From: DATLGB01 sp964242305
GTDB taxonomy: Bacteria; Actinomycetota; Thermoleophilia; Solirubrobacterales; Solirubrobacteraceae
Direction: 5' to 3'
Assembly (NCBI GenBank): GCA_964242305.1
Contig: CAXTBB010000017.1
Coordinates: 9,271-73,270, forward strand
DNA: 64,000 nucleotides
How positions within the stretch are numbered: position 1 is the first letter of the stretch; each line of letters starts with the position of its first letter. This document shows, piece after piece, positions 17,399-27,575 of this stretch. The notes below the pieces were generated by a model that searched no databases, was not told the DNA's origin, and was given only the letters and a program-made list of their open reading frames with translations. The position numbers and the translations under genes are program-made.

Positions 17399-18567
17399 GA
17401 CGTCACCTCGGCGCCGTCGAGGGCGGCGGCGTAGCGGTCGGCGACCATGACGTCGAAGTCGTGCACGTCACCCTCCTGGGTCGTGTAGCGGCCGGGGACG
17501 TAGCTGCGGCTGCGCATGCCGAGCTGGGTGAGGGTGCACACCGCCCAGTCCTCGCGGTTGACCTGGTCCCAGAAGCGCTCCGCGTCGGACGGGTCGAAGC
17601 CCTCCGCCCCGATCGTGCGCGGTTCGAAGAACCACTCGCAGACCACGTCCGTGCGGTCGACGGCCCGTGGCCAGAGCGTGTGCAGCATCACGTAGTCGGG
17701 GTGCAGCGACACGAGGGCGTTCGGGAACAGCGCGAAGTACAGGACCTCGCGCGTCTGCGCGTCGGTCAGCCCCTCGATCGGCGGCCGGTGCGCGCCGCCC
17801 GACGTGGCCATCGTCTCCGCGTGGTCGGACAGGGTCATCGAGCCGCCGCACCACGCCCCGGCGCCCGCGATCTCCTCGCCCGAGAGGTAGTGCGAGAGCC
17901 GGTTGAGCTCCGGGTGCACGCCCGGGCAGTGCAGGCACTCGTTGTAGTTCTCGACGATCACCTTCCAGTTGGCGTCGACCGCGTAGGTCTGCCGGGCGCC
18001 CCGGTGCAGGGTCGGGGTGCGGTAGCGGGCGAGCAGCTCGCCGAGGTCGCCGACGTGGCGCTCCGGCGGCGCCGCCTCGCCGGACAGGTCGAGCAGGACG
18101 AGGCCCTCGACGACCGCGAGGCGGACCGGGTGCAGGCCGTTGTCGCAGGCGCGGAACCCGTCCAGGTCCTCCGTGAAGGCCGCCTTGCGCAGCGTGCCGT
18201 CGAGGTTGTAGGTCCACGCGTGGTAGGGGCAGCGCAGCCGCCCGGCCTGACCCTCCGGCTCGGTGACCACGCGCGCCCCGCGGTGCCGGCAGGAGTTCAC
18301 GAACGCCCGCGGCAGCCCGTCGTCGTCGGCCACCACCACGACGCTCTCCCCGGCGACCTCGACCGTGAAGAACTGCCCCTGTTCGCGGATCTGGTCGACG
18401 TGGCCCGCGCAGATCCACTCGCGCGCGAAGAGGTGCTCGAGCTCCCATGCGAGCACGTCGGGGTCCAGGAAGGCGGCGCCGGGGAGCTGGCTGGCCTGCT
18501 CGAGGGGGAGGCGGGTGCGCTCGACGGCGTCGAGGGACACGGGCGGGGAGGCGGGTGCGCGGCTCAT
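17395..18567 (-). CDS. Rieske non-haem iron oxygenase alpha subunit (choline/carnitine monooxygenase-like)
   Basis: This is a terminal oxygenase of 390 residues. The Rieske cluster ligands are C93-x-H95 (NSCRHRG) and C113-x2-H116 (CPYHAWTY). The mononuclear iron site is in ENYNECLHCPGVHPE (His213 and His218), with the third ligand among the Asp residues of FWDQVNREDW (334 or 340). The layout, including the short C-terminal FWDQVNREDW motif, matches the family that holds choline monooxygenase, glycine-betaine oxygenase GbcA and carnitine oxygenase CntA rather than classic arene dioxygenases. No reductase or ferredoxin gene is adjacent. The Pot-type importer beside it makes a quaternary or poly-amine substrate plausible, but this is inference. 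ATG 18567 lies only a few bases after the predicted transcription start. Confidence 0.88.
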   Translation of the reverse strand: MSRAPASPPVSLDAVERTRLPLEQASQLPGAAFLDPDVLAWELEHLFAREWICAGHVDQIREQGQFFTVEVAGESVVVVADDDGLPRAFVNSCRHRGARVVTEPEGQAGRLRCPYHAWTYNLDGTLRKAAFTEDLDGFRACDNGLHPVRLAVVEGLVLLDLSGEAAPPERHVGDLGELLARYRTPTLHRGARQTYAVDANWKVIVENYNECLHCPGVHPELNRLSHYLSGEEIAGAGAWCGGSMTLSDHAETMATSGGAHRPPIEGLTDAQTREVLYFALFPNALVSLHPDYVMLHTLWPRAVDRTDVVCEWFFEPRTIGAEGFDPSDAERFWDQVNREDWAVCTLTQLGMRSRSYVPGRYTTQEGDVHDFDVMVADRYAAALDGAEVTS

Positions 18568-18576
18568 CGCCTCCGA

Positions 18577-18605
18577 ACGCTACCCGAAGCTTGTGCAACT
18601 GGCAA
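18577..18605 (-). promoter_or_regulatory. Promoter of the Rieske oxygenase operon
   Basis: On the minus strand TTGCCA (plus-strand 18600-18605) and TAGCGT (18577-18582) are 17 bases apart. Transcription would start about three bases before the ATG, giving a near-leaderless message. The surrounding sequence holds an imperfect inverted repeat (CTTGTGCAA and CAACAAAG) that might be an operator. Confidence 0.5.
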
Positions 18606-18642
18606 CAAAGTCAGTCTCCGGCGTCGCGCCTAAGCTCGTTGC

Positions 18643-20097
18643 ATGGACAACGACCACGAGCCGAGCCCCTGGGTCGTCCTCGCCCTGCTCGGCACGGCGC
18701 AGCTGATGGTGGTGCTCGACGCGACGATCGTGAACATCGCCCTGCCGTCGGCACAGAAGGACCTCGGGTTCTCGACGGACAGCCGGCAGTGGATCATCAC
18801 CGCGTACGCCCTGGCGTTCGGCAGCCTGCTGCTCCTGGGCGGCAAGCTCGGCGACCTGTTCGGACGCAAGTGGACGTTCATCGCCGGCTTGATCGGGTTC
18901 TCGGTGGCGTCGGCGCTGGGCGGGCTGGCGCAGTCGTTCGGGACGCTGGTCGCCGCCCGGGCGCTGCAGGGCGTGTTCGGGGCGCTGCTGGCCCCCTCGG
19001 CCCTCTCCCTGCTCACCGTCACGTTCGCGCAGCGCCCCGACCGGGCGAAGGCGTTCGGCATCTTCGGCGCGATCGCCGGCGGCGGCGCCTCGCTCGGGCT
19101 GCTCCTGGGCGGCGTCCTCACCGACGCGCTCTCGTGGCGCTGGTGCCTGTACGTCAACCTGGTCATCGCCCTGCCGGTGGCGCTGATCGCGCTCCGGGTG
19201 CTCGTCAACCAGAGCCATCCGGACCGTCCCCGCATCGACATCCCCGGGGTGGTGGTGGGGTCGCTCGGGCTGTTCTCCGTCGTGTACGGGTTCTCCAACG
19301 CCGAGACGGAGTCGTGGTCGGATCCGGTGACGATCGTCGCGCTGGCGGCGAGCGCGGTGCTGCTCAGCGCCTTCGTCATGATCGAGCGCCGCACGGAGCA
19401 TCCGCTGCTCCCGCTCCACGTCGTGTGGGACCGCGCCCGCGGGGGCGCGTACGCGTCGATCGCACTGGCGGGCTCGGGCGTGTTCGCCGTCTTCCTGTTC
19501 CTGACGTTCTACATGCAGCAGAACCTGGGGTTCTCGCCGCTCAAGACGGGGGTCGCGTTCCTGCCGATGACCGGCACGATCGTCGTCACGGCCACCACGG
19601 TGCAGACGAAGCTGCTGGCCCGCGTCGGCGCCAAGATCCTGGTGTCGACGGGCATGGTCTTCGGCGTCGCGGCGATGGTCTACTTCACGCGGCTGGAGCC
19701 CGGCGGCGGCTATGCGACCCACGTGCTGCCGGGCCTGGTGCTGATCGGCTTCGGGATGGGCAACATCTTCGCGCCGGCCTTCGGCACCGCGACGCTCGGC
19801 GTCGATCGCCAGGACGCCGGCGTGGCCTCCGCCATGGTGAACACGTCCCAGCAGGTGGGCGGATCGGTCGGCACGGCACTGCTGAGCACGTTGTTCGCGA
19901 GCGCAGCGTCGAGCTACGCGACGAGCCACAGAGGCGCCTCCGGGTTGCGCGAGGCGGCCGCGGTGCACGGCTACACGACCGCGTTCTGGTACGCAGCGGC
20001 GATCTTCGCCATCGGCTTCGCGGTGGCGGCGCTCGTGCTGCCGAGCAACCGGACGCTGCGCCGCGAGCTGGCCCGGCAGGAGCCGGCTCCCGCCTGA
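18643..20097 (+). CDS. MFS transporter, DHA2 family (14 membrane helices, EmrB/QacA-like)
   Basis: This is a proton-driven drug or metabolite exporter of 484 residues. Family motifs are present: LDATIVNIALPSAQKDL in helix 1 (DHA2 motif D1), GGKLGDLFGRKW between helices 2 and 3 (motif A) and GGASLGLLLGGVLTD in helix 5 (motif C). Fourteen membrane segments can be traced. A TAAGCT box ends six bases before the ATG, so the message may be leaderless. It is divergent from the Rieske operon with 75 bases between the starts. No adjacent regulator is specific to it and the exported compound is unknown. Confidence 0.92.
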   Translation: MDNDHEPSPWVVLALLGTAQLMVVLDATIVNIALPSAQKDLGFSTDSRQWIITAYALAFGSLLLLGGKLGDLFGRKWTFIAGLIGFSVASALGGLAQSFGTLVAARALQGVFGALLAPSALSLLTVTFAQRPDRAKAFGIFGAIAGGGASLGLLLGGVLTDALSWRWCLYVNLVIALPVALIALRVLVNQSHPDRPRIDIPGVVVGSLGLFSVVYGFSNAETESWSDPVTIVALAASAVLLSAFVMIERRTEHPLLPLHVVWDRARGGAYASIALAGSGVFAVFLFLTFYMQQNLGFSPLKTGVAFLPMTGTIVVTATTVQTKLLARVGAKILVSTGMVFGVAAMVYFTRLEPGGGYATHVLPGLVLIGFGMGNIFAPAFGTATLGVDRQDAGVASAMVNTSQQVGGSVGTALLSTLFASAASSYATSHRGASGLREAAAVHGYTTAFWYAAAIFAIGFAVAALVLPSNRTLRRELARQEPAPA

Positions 20098-20156
20098 GAT
20101 AGAGCTCTCAGCACCCGCTCACACCGCTCCCAGGTGACGCGGCCACGGTTGGGGGC

Positions 20157-21962
20157 ATGCACGCCTCCCCGTCCGTCGCCCTGCCGCTGCCACGCGCCCG
20201 CGCCGTGCCGAAACTCCGCCGTCCCGAGCTGGCCGGCCTGGTCCTCCTCGCCGCCCTGCTCAACCTGTGGGCGCTGAGCCGCAACGGGATGGCCAACGAG
20301 TACTACTCGGCGGCGGTCAAGGCGATGGCCTCCGACTGGCACGCGTTCCTGTACGGGAGCTTCGATGCATCCGGCGTGATGACGGTGGACAAGCCGCCGC
20401 TCGCCCTGTGGGTGCAGGCGCTGTCGGCACGAGTGTTCGGCTTCTCCTCGCTGAGCCTGCTGATCCCGCAGGCGCTGATGGGGATGGCCACCGTCGCGCT
20501 CACCTACGACCTGGTGGCGCGCCGCTTCGGGCGCGCGGCGGGGACGGTCGGCGGCCTGGTGCTGGCGCTGACGCCCATCACGGTCGCCATCTCGCGCCAC
20601 AACAACCCGGACGCGCTGCTGATCCTCTGCTCCGTCGCGGCGCTGTGGGCGACGGCGCGCGGGTTGGAGAGCGCTCGGACGCGCTGGCTGGTGTGGGCGG
20701 GCGTCTTCGTCGGGCTCGGCTTCGAGACCAAGATGGCCGCCGCGCTGATGGTCGTCCCCGGGATCGTCGCCGCCTACCTGTGGGTGGCGCCCCGCGGCCG
20801 CCGCCGCGCGCTGGCCCAGCTCGCCGCGGGCGGCGCCGCGATGACCGTCGTCGGCCTCGCCTGGCCCGTCCTGATGTGGTTGACGCCGGCCGCGTCGCGG
20901 CCCTGGATCTCGGGGACGTCGGACAACTCGATCTGGTCGCTGATCCTCGGCTACAACGGCCTCGGCCGCCTGTTCGGGCAGAGCGGGACGGTCGGCGGCG
21001 GCATGGGCGGCGGCGGAGGCATGTTCGGCGGGGACAGCGGCGTCACCCGCCTGCTCAACGCGAGCCTCGGTGGCCAGGCGGGCTGGTGGCTCGGGTTCGC
21101 CCTCGTCGGCCTGGCCGGTATCGCGCTGGCCACGCGCGGCCGCCGCGCCGACGCCCGCACCGGCTGGATCATCGCCGTCGGCGGCGCCTTCCTCGTGACC
21201 GCCGTCGCCTTCAGCCGCGCCCAGGGGATCTTCCATCCGTACTACGTCTCCCTGCTGGCGCCGTTCACCGCCGCGCTGGCCGGCGCCGGCTGGACGCCCG
21301 GCCGCCGCTGGCTCGCCGCCGCGCTGGTGGTGGGCGCGGTCGGCGAGTGGCAGGTCATCGCCGCTGCCGGCACGGAGGCGGCCTGGGTGGCGCCCGCGAT
21401 CGTCGCCGCCTCGCTCGCGGCGGCCGTCTTCGTCGCCTTCGACCTGTGGCGCAAGCCGGCGGCGATCGCCGCCGTCGCGGTCCTGCTCGCCGTCCCCGCG
21501 TCCTGGTCGGTCGCGACGCTCGGGCACGCCACCAGCGGCACGTTCCCGGCCGGCGGCGCCGCCACCGCCACGATGGGCGGCGGGATGTTCGGCGGCGCCT
21601 CGAGCACGCTGACCAAGGCGATCGCCTACGCCAACGCGCACGGCGGCGGGACGATCGGCGTCTCCAGCCAGTCGACCGCGGCCGCCGAGACACTGCGCAC
21701 CGGCACCACCACCGTGGCCGGGCTGGGCGGCTTCTCGGGCAGCGAGTCGGACACGACGGTCGCCTGGCTCGCCCAGGAGGTCGCCGCCGGCCGCATCCGC
21801 TACGTCCTCGTCGAGACCACGCAGAACGGCGGCGTGGGACGGGACGGTCGCACCGGCGCGACGACGGTGCTCACCGCCGCCGCCAAGGTCGGCACGCAGA
21901 CGAGCGTGAGCGGCCTCTACGACCTCAAGGGCCAGGCCGCAGCCCTGCGCGCGCTGGTGTAG
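20157..21962 (+). CDS. Membrane glycosyltransferase, GT39/ArnT-like, with glycine-rich inserts
   Basis: This is a polyprenyl-phosphate-dependent mannosyl- or arabinosyl-type transferase of 601 residues with multiple membrane helices. The first extracytoplasmic loop has the acidic motif of the PMT_2 family (EYYSAAVKAMASDWHAF, then TVDKPPLALWVQALS). The segment ALTPITVAISRHNNPDALLI is a typical family signature. Two glycine-rich stretches are unusual: GGGMGGGGGMFGGDSG near residues 278-294 and MGGGMFGGASS near 471-482. The C-terminal 120 residues form a soluble domain (DTTVAWLAQEVAAGRIRYVL). It probably glycosylates a cell-envelope component or secreted protein; the collagen-stalk proteins next door are possible targets, which is speculation. 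Confidence 0.87.
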   Translation: MHASPSVALPLPRARAVPKLRRPELAGLVLLAALLNLWALSRNGMANEYYSAAVKAMASDWHAFLYGSFDASGVMTVDKPPLALWVQALSARVFGFSSLSLLIPQALMGMATVALTYDLVARRFGRAAGTVGGLVLALTPITVAISRHNNPDALLILCSVAALWATARGLESARTRWLVWAGVFVGLGFETKMAAALMVVPGIVAAYLWVAPRGRRRALAQLAAGGAAMTVVGLAWPVLMWLTPAASRPWISGTSDNSIWSLILGYNGLGRLFGQSGTVGGGMGGGGGMFGGDSGVTRLLNASLGGQAGWWLGFALVGLAGIALATRGRRADARTGWIIAVGGAFLVTAVAFSRAQGIFHPYYVSLLAPFTAALAGAGWTPGRRWLAAALVVGAVGEWQVIAAAGTEAAWVAPAIVAASLAAAVFVAFDLWRKPAAIAAVAVLLAVPASWSVATLGHATSGTFPAGGAATATMGGGMFGGASSTLTKAIAYANAHGGGTIGVSSQSTAAAETLRTGTTTVAGLGGFSGSESDTTVAWLAQEVAAGRIRYVLVETTQNGGVGRDGRTGATTVLTAAAKVGTQTSVSGLYDLKGQAAALRALV

Positions 21963-21971
21963 CTTCGCGGC

Positions 21972-22301
21972 ATGACAGACCGGCGGTACGCGACCGTGGC
22001 GATGTCGCTCGCGCTGGTCGCCACGGCCGCCGGGACCGGCGTCGCCGCCCCCCTGGCCCACACCGCGAAGAGGCTCATCACCGGCACGGGGATCAAGGAC
22101 GGCGCCGTCACCAGCACCAAGATCCGCGACCGCTCGCTGACCCGCAAGGATCTCGCCAAGGGTCTGGTCGCTGCGGGTGCGGACGGCCGCCCGGGCGCCG
22201 CCGGGCCGGCCGGCGCCGCCGGGACGGCGGGTGCCGACGGAGCCCCGGGCGCCGCCGCCGGCACCTCGCCCTTCGTCGACGGGCCTGGAGGAGGACCCTG
22301 A
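21972..22301 (+). CDS. Small secreted protein with collagen-like repeat
   Basis: The 109-residue product has a signal-like N-terminal helix (ATVAMSLALVATAAGTGVAA), a conserved stalk module (AKRLITGTGIKDGAVTSTKI, then LTRKDLAKG) and a collagen-like Gly-x-y run of about ten triplets (GRPGAAGPAGAAGTAG). The stalk module and repeat recur in the next protein. A TAGCTT box that includes the stop of the previous gene ends six bases before the ATG. The stop overlaps the next start by one base (TGATG), so the pair is coupled. The function is unknown; it may be a surface stalk lacking a head domain. Confidence 0.75.
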   Translation: MTDRRYATVAMSLALVATAAGTGVAAPLAHTAKRLITGTGIKDGAVTSTKIRDRSLTRKDLAKGLVAAGADGRPGAAGPAGAAGTAGADGAPGAAAGTSPFVDGPGGGP

Positions 22302-23833
22302 TGCGCCGCCACCTCACGCCGCTCAACGTCATCGCCACCACCGTGCTGGTGCTGTCGCTGCTCACGTCGGGCTGGGCCAAGCCGGTCCGCCACCTGATCA
22401 CCGGGAATCGGATCAAGGACGGCTCGATCACGTCGGCGGACGTGCGCAACGGGACGCTGGAGGCCAAGGACTTCAAGAAGGGCGCGCTCACGGGCGCGAC
22501 GGGCACGGCGGGCGCCGCCGGTCCCGCGGGCGCGGCCGGTCCGGCCGGCGCGAACGGCCAGCCGGGGGCCGCCGGCGCGGCGGCCGCCGAGAGCCCGGCC
22601 AGCGCCGCCTCCGCCCTGTGGACGTTCCGCGACCCGGTCGACCCCGGCAAGGCGGTCATCCTGGCCAGCTTCGGCGTGGCCCAGTTCGCGGCGCTGGGAA
22701 GCGAGGCCCAGGGGTTCAACGACGCCCTCACCTACAGCTTGGCCGTCGACCAGGATCACGACGGCACCGGTGACGTCCGCTACGACTTCACCTTCAGGAC
22801 GACCACGAAGCCGGACGCGATCCTGCGCGCGACGGGCCCCGTCACGTCGCTCGACGACCCCGATCAGACCGTGCGCCAGACCTACACGCTGACGCGCACC
22901 GCCGGCGGGTCGACCACCACGCTCCTGACCGACCAGCCCGTCCCCCCGCCCAACCTCGGGCCGCGCTTCACGCCCGAATACGCCACCGCGCTCGCGTCGC
23001 CGGCCGTGGCGACGGCGGGGACGACGCAGGCCTTCGCCGGCCCGCGCAAGGACCCGACCTTCATGGACGCGGCGATCTACGACGACCTGAGCCTGCGGCC
23101 GTTCAACTCCGTCCACTCCATTCCGTCCGCCGCCACGGCCGGGGTCGACGCGTTCACGGACCGCAACGTGCTGATGCTCGGCGTGCGGGTGCCGATCACC
23201 GGCGACGGGGGCATCTGCCCGGGCGCCTGCACGTCCGCCACGGAGGCCAGCTCGGTGGTCGGCGTGTACGCCACCACCAGCCGCACCGTGAACGGGACCC
23301 GGGTCCAGACCAGCCGCGCGGGGCTGCCGCTGACGCGCGAGCTGCTCACGCCGGTCGCCGCCCGCGCGGCGTGGGCGACGACGCCGCCCGGGGCGGACGC
23401 GGACACGCTCGCCCGGTTCCGCGACGCGGCGCCGGGACGCCTGCTGCGGCAGACCTACCCGATCCAGGATCCGCCGCCCGCGCCACGCGACGGGCTCGTC
23501 GACTTCCTCCTGCGCGGGGGCGCGTCCGGGCTCCCGGCGGCGAAGCTGGTCGCCCCCAACGACGAGCTCAAGCTCAACCTGGCCGTCCCCGTCACCGGGT
23601 CGCCCGACGCGCTGGGCGCCCTCGGCGGCGACGCGCAGGGCTTCCCGGACGGGCGCCGGCTCGGTGACGACGTCCTCGACATCCTGGTCCGGGCCTACGG
23701 CGGCGCGGCCGAGGAAGCGAGCCCGTCCGCGATCGACGTCCTCGGCGACGGCGTCGGGTTCGACAGCACCCACCCGATCCTGGACGCCTTCCCCTACGCG
23801 CCCACACCGATCGCCAACTACGACCAGAAGTAA
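22301..23833 (+). CDS. Secreted DUF4331 protein with collagen-like stalk
   Basis: The 510-residue product begins with a signal sequence (VIATTVLVLSLLTSGWA), the stalk module HLITGNRIKDGSITSADVRN, and a Gly-x-y run at about residues 64-96. The rest matches DUF4331: DPVDPGKAVILASFG, a GPRKDPTFMDAAIYDDL segment, NDELKLNLAVPVTGSPDALG, GFPDGRRLGDDVLDILVRA and the closing FPYAPTPIANYDQK. DUF4331 proteins are secreted and of unknown function. ATG 22301 follows a GGAGGAGGA ribosome site and overlaps the stop of the small collagen-like gene, so the pair is co-expressed. Confidence 0.85.
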   Translation: MRRHLTPLNVIATTVLVLSLLTSGWAKPVRHLITGNRIKDGSITSADVRNGTLEAKDFKKGALTGATGTAGAAGPAGAAGPAGANGQPGAAGAAAAESPASAASALWTFRDPVDPGKAVILASFGVAQFAALGSEAQGFNDALTYSLAVDQDHDGTGDVRYDFTFRTTTKPDAILRATGPVTSLDDPDQTVRQTYTLTRTAGGSTTTLLTDQPVPPPNLGPRFTPEYATALASPAVATAGTTQAFAGPRKDPTFMDAAIYDDLSLRPFNSVHSIPSAATAGVDAFTDRNVLMLGVRVPITGDGGICPGACTSATEASSVVGVYATTSRTVNGTRVQTSRAGLPLTRELLTPVAARAAWATTPPGADADTLARFRDAAPGRLLRQTYPIQDPPPAPRDGLVDFLLRGGASGLPAAKLVAPNDELKLNLAVPVTGSPDALGALGGDAQGFPDGRRLGDDVLDILVRAYGGAAEEASPSAIDVLGDGVGFDSTHPILDAFPYAPTPIANYDQK

Positions 23834-23850
23834 TCTGGATCGATTCCAGA
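23834..23850. promoter_or_regulatory. Fur-type operator in front of furA-katG
   Basis: TCTGGATCGATTCCAGA has inverted arms TCTGGA and TCCAGA and lies directly after the DUF4331 stop codon. The half-site TTCCAGA also occurs in described actinobacterial FurA boxes. A TAAGAC box (23858-23863) ends seven bases before the furA GTG, so the operator sits over the promoter and would give autorepression relieved by peroxide or metal loss. Confidence 0.7.
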
Positions 23851-23870
23851 TCTGTGCTAAGACTGGGGCG

Positions 23871-24297
23871 GTGCCGACCACCCCCGAGATCGAAGGGCTG
23901 CTGCGCGCCGCCGCGCTGCGCGTCACGCGTCCGCGCGTGGCGGTGCTGGCGGCGGTGCACGAGCACCCGCACGCCGACACGGCCGCCCTCGCGACCCACG
24001 TGCGGGCCGGGCTCGACGTCTCCCAGCAGGCCGTCTACGACGTGCTGCACGCGCTGACGGACGCCGGCCTGGTCCGGCGGATCCACCCGCCGGGCTCGGT
24101 CGCCCGCTACGAGTCGCGCGTGGGGGACAACCACCATCATCTCGTCTGCCGGTCGTGCGGCGAGGTCGTCGACGTCGACTGCGCGACGGGCGCCGCGCCG
24201 TGCCTGACCGCCGAGAACGACCATGGCTACGCCATCGACGAAGCCGAAGTCATCTACTGGGGCCTGTGCCCCGACTGCCACCACCCGAAAGGACCCC

Positions 24298-24305
<8 letters not shown>
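23871..24305 (+). CDS. furA: Fur family transcriptional regulator (FurA/CatR-like)
   Basis: This is a metal-dependent repressor of 144 residues from GTG 23871. A winged-helix DNA-binding domain (VTRPRVAVLAAVHEHPHADT, VSQQAVYDVLHALTDAGLV) precedes the metal-binding half with the HHHLVCRSCGEVVDVDC motif and a second CPDC near the C-terminus, the usual pair of zinc CxxC sites. Its stop overlaps the katG start by eight bases. FurA next to katG is a known actinobacterial arrangement in which FurA represses both genes and responds to oxidative stress. Confidence 0.92.
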
Positions 24306-26526
<2,221 letters not shown>

Positions 26527-26662
26527 CCCGCGACCATCGCTCCCGCACCGACGCGCGTCCGTCGATCGGCCACAGCTCGTCGCCGCACACGGCCGCATCA
26601 TGGAGGTTGAGCGTCGGGTCGAGGTGGCTGGGGACGATGCGAACCGTCGCGCCGAGCGCGAA

Positions 26663-26695
26663 CTGCGACTCAGGGGACTGTCCCCTGAGTCGCAG
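26663..26695. repeat. Perfect 16-1-16 palindrome inside a coding region
   Basis: The arms CTGCGACTCAGGGGAC and GTCCCCTGAGTCGCAG are perfectly complementary around a single T. It lies within the 3' part of the DSD1-like gene and is translated. The GGGGACTGTCCCC core resembles REP-type palindromes. It could also act as a terminator or hairpin for katG transcripts arriving from the left. Confidence 0.8.
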
Positions 26696-27575
26696 GGTCA
26701 GGTGCTCGTCGGCGATCCCGACCACCGTCGCGCCCGCCACCGCCGGGAGCCCGCTCTCGGCGCTGAGGTGCTTGAGGCCGGCGTTGAGGACGGCGGTGTC
26801 GCCGCGCCGGCTGATGACGGTCGCCACGCACCAGACCGCCTGCGCGAAGCCGAGCCCGAGGCGCCCGTAGTCGCCGTCGCCGAGCACGTAGGAGCCCGGC
26901 TGCGCCTCCGTGAGGACGCCGGCGCGGGCGGCGTCGGCGAGCGTGCCCGACCCGGCGCCGGACACGATGGGAACCGCCAGGCCCTCGGCGCGTAGGCGGT
27001 CGCGCTCCGCCGCCAGCACCGCGGCCACGCGGGCGCTGCTCTCCGCGCGCGCCGCCGCGCCGGCGTGCTGGGCGTGCCCGTCGTAGCCCATCAGCCCGCC
27101 GAACCGATCGCCCGCCGCGCGGGCCAGCGCGACCACCTGCGGATCGCCGGGCGCCAGCCCGCAGCGCCCCTGGCCGACGTCGATGTCGACCAGCACGCGG
27201 CCGCTGGCACGCTCGAGTCCTTGCACGCTGTCGACCGCCACCAGCACGTCGACGAGCGCCGCCGCCTCGGCCAGCTCGGCCGCGGCGACCTCGTCGATGA
27301 CCTCGTTGGCCACCAGGAGGTCGCCGATCCCCGCCCGCGCCAGCACCAGCGCCTCGGCGGCGGTCGCGCAGCTGACGCCCGCGTGGTCCGGCGCGGCGAG
27401 CTGGCGGCGCAGCAGCGGCACGCACTTGTGCGCCTTGAAGTGCGGCCGGATGCGCAGTCCGTCCGCCTGGCGCGCTGCCTCGCGCAGGTTGCGCTCGACC
27501 GCATCCGGGTCGATCACCAGGCAGGGCGTCGGGAGCGACCGCACCCCGTGCAGGGTCGCACGTCACACTGGACGC

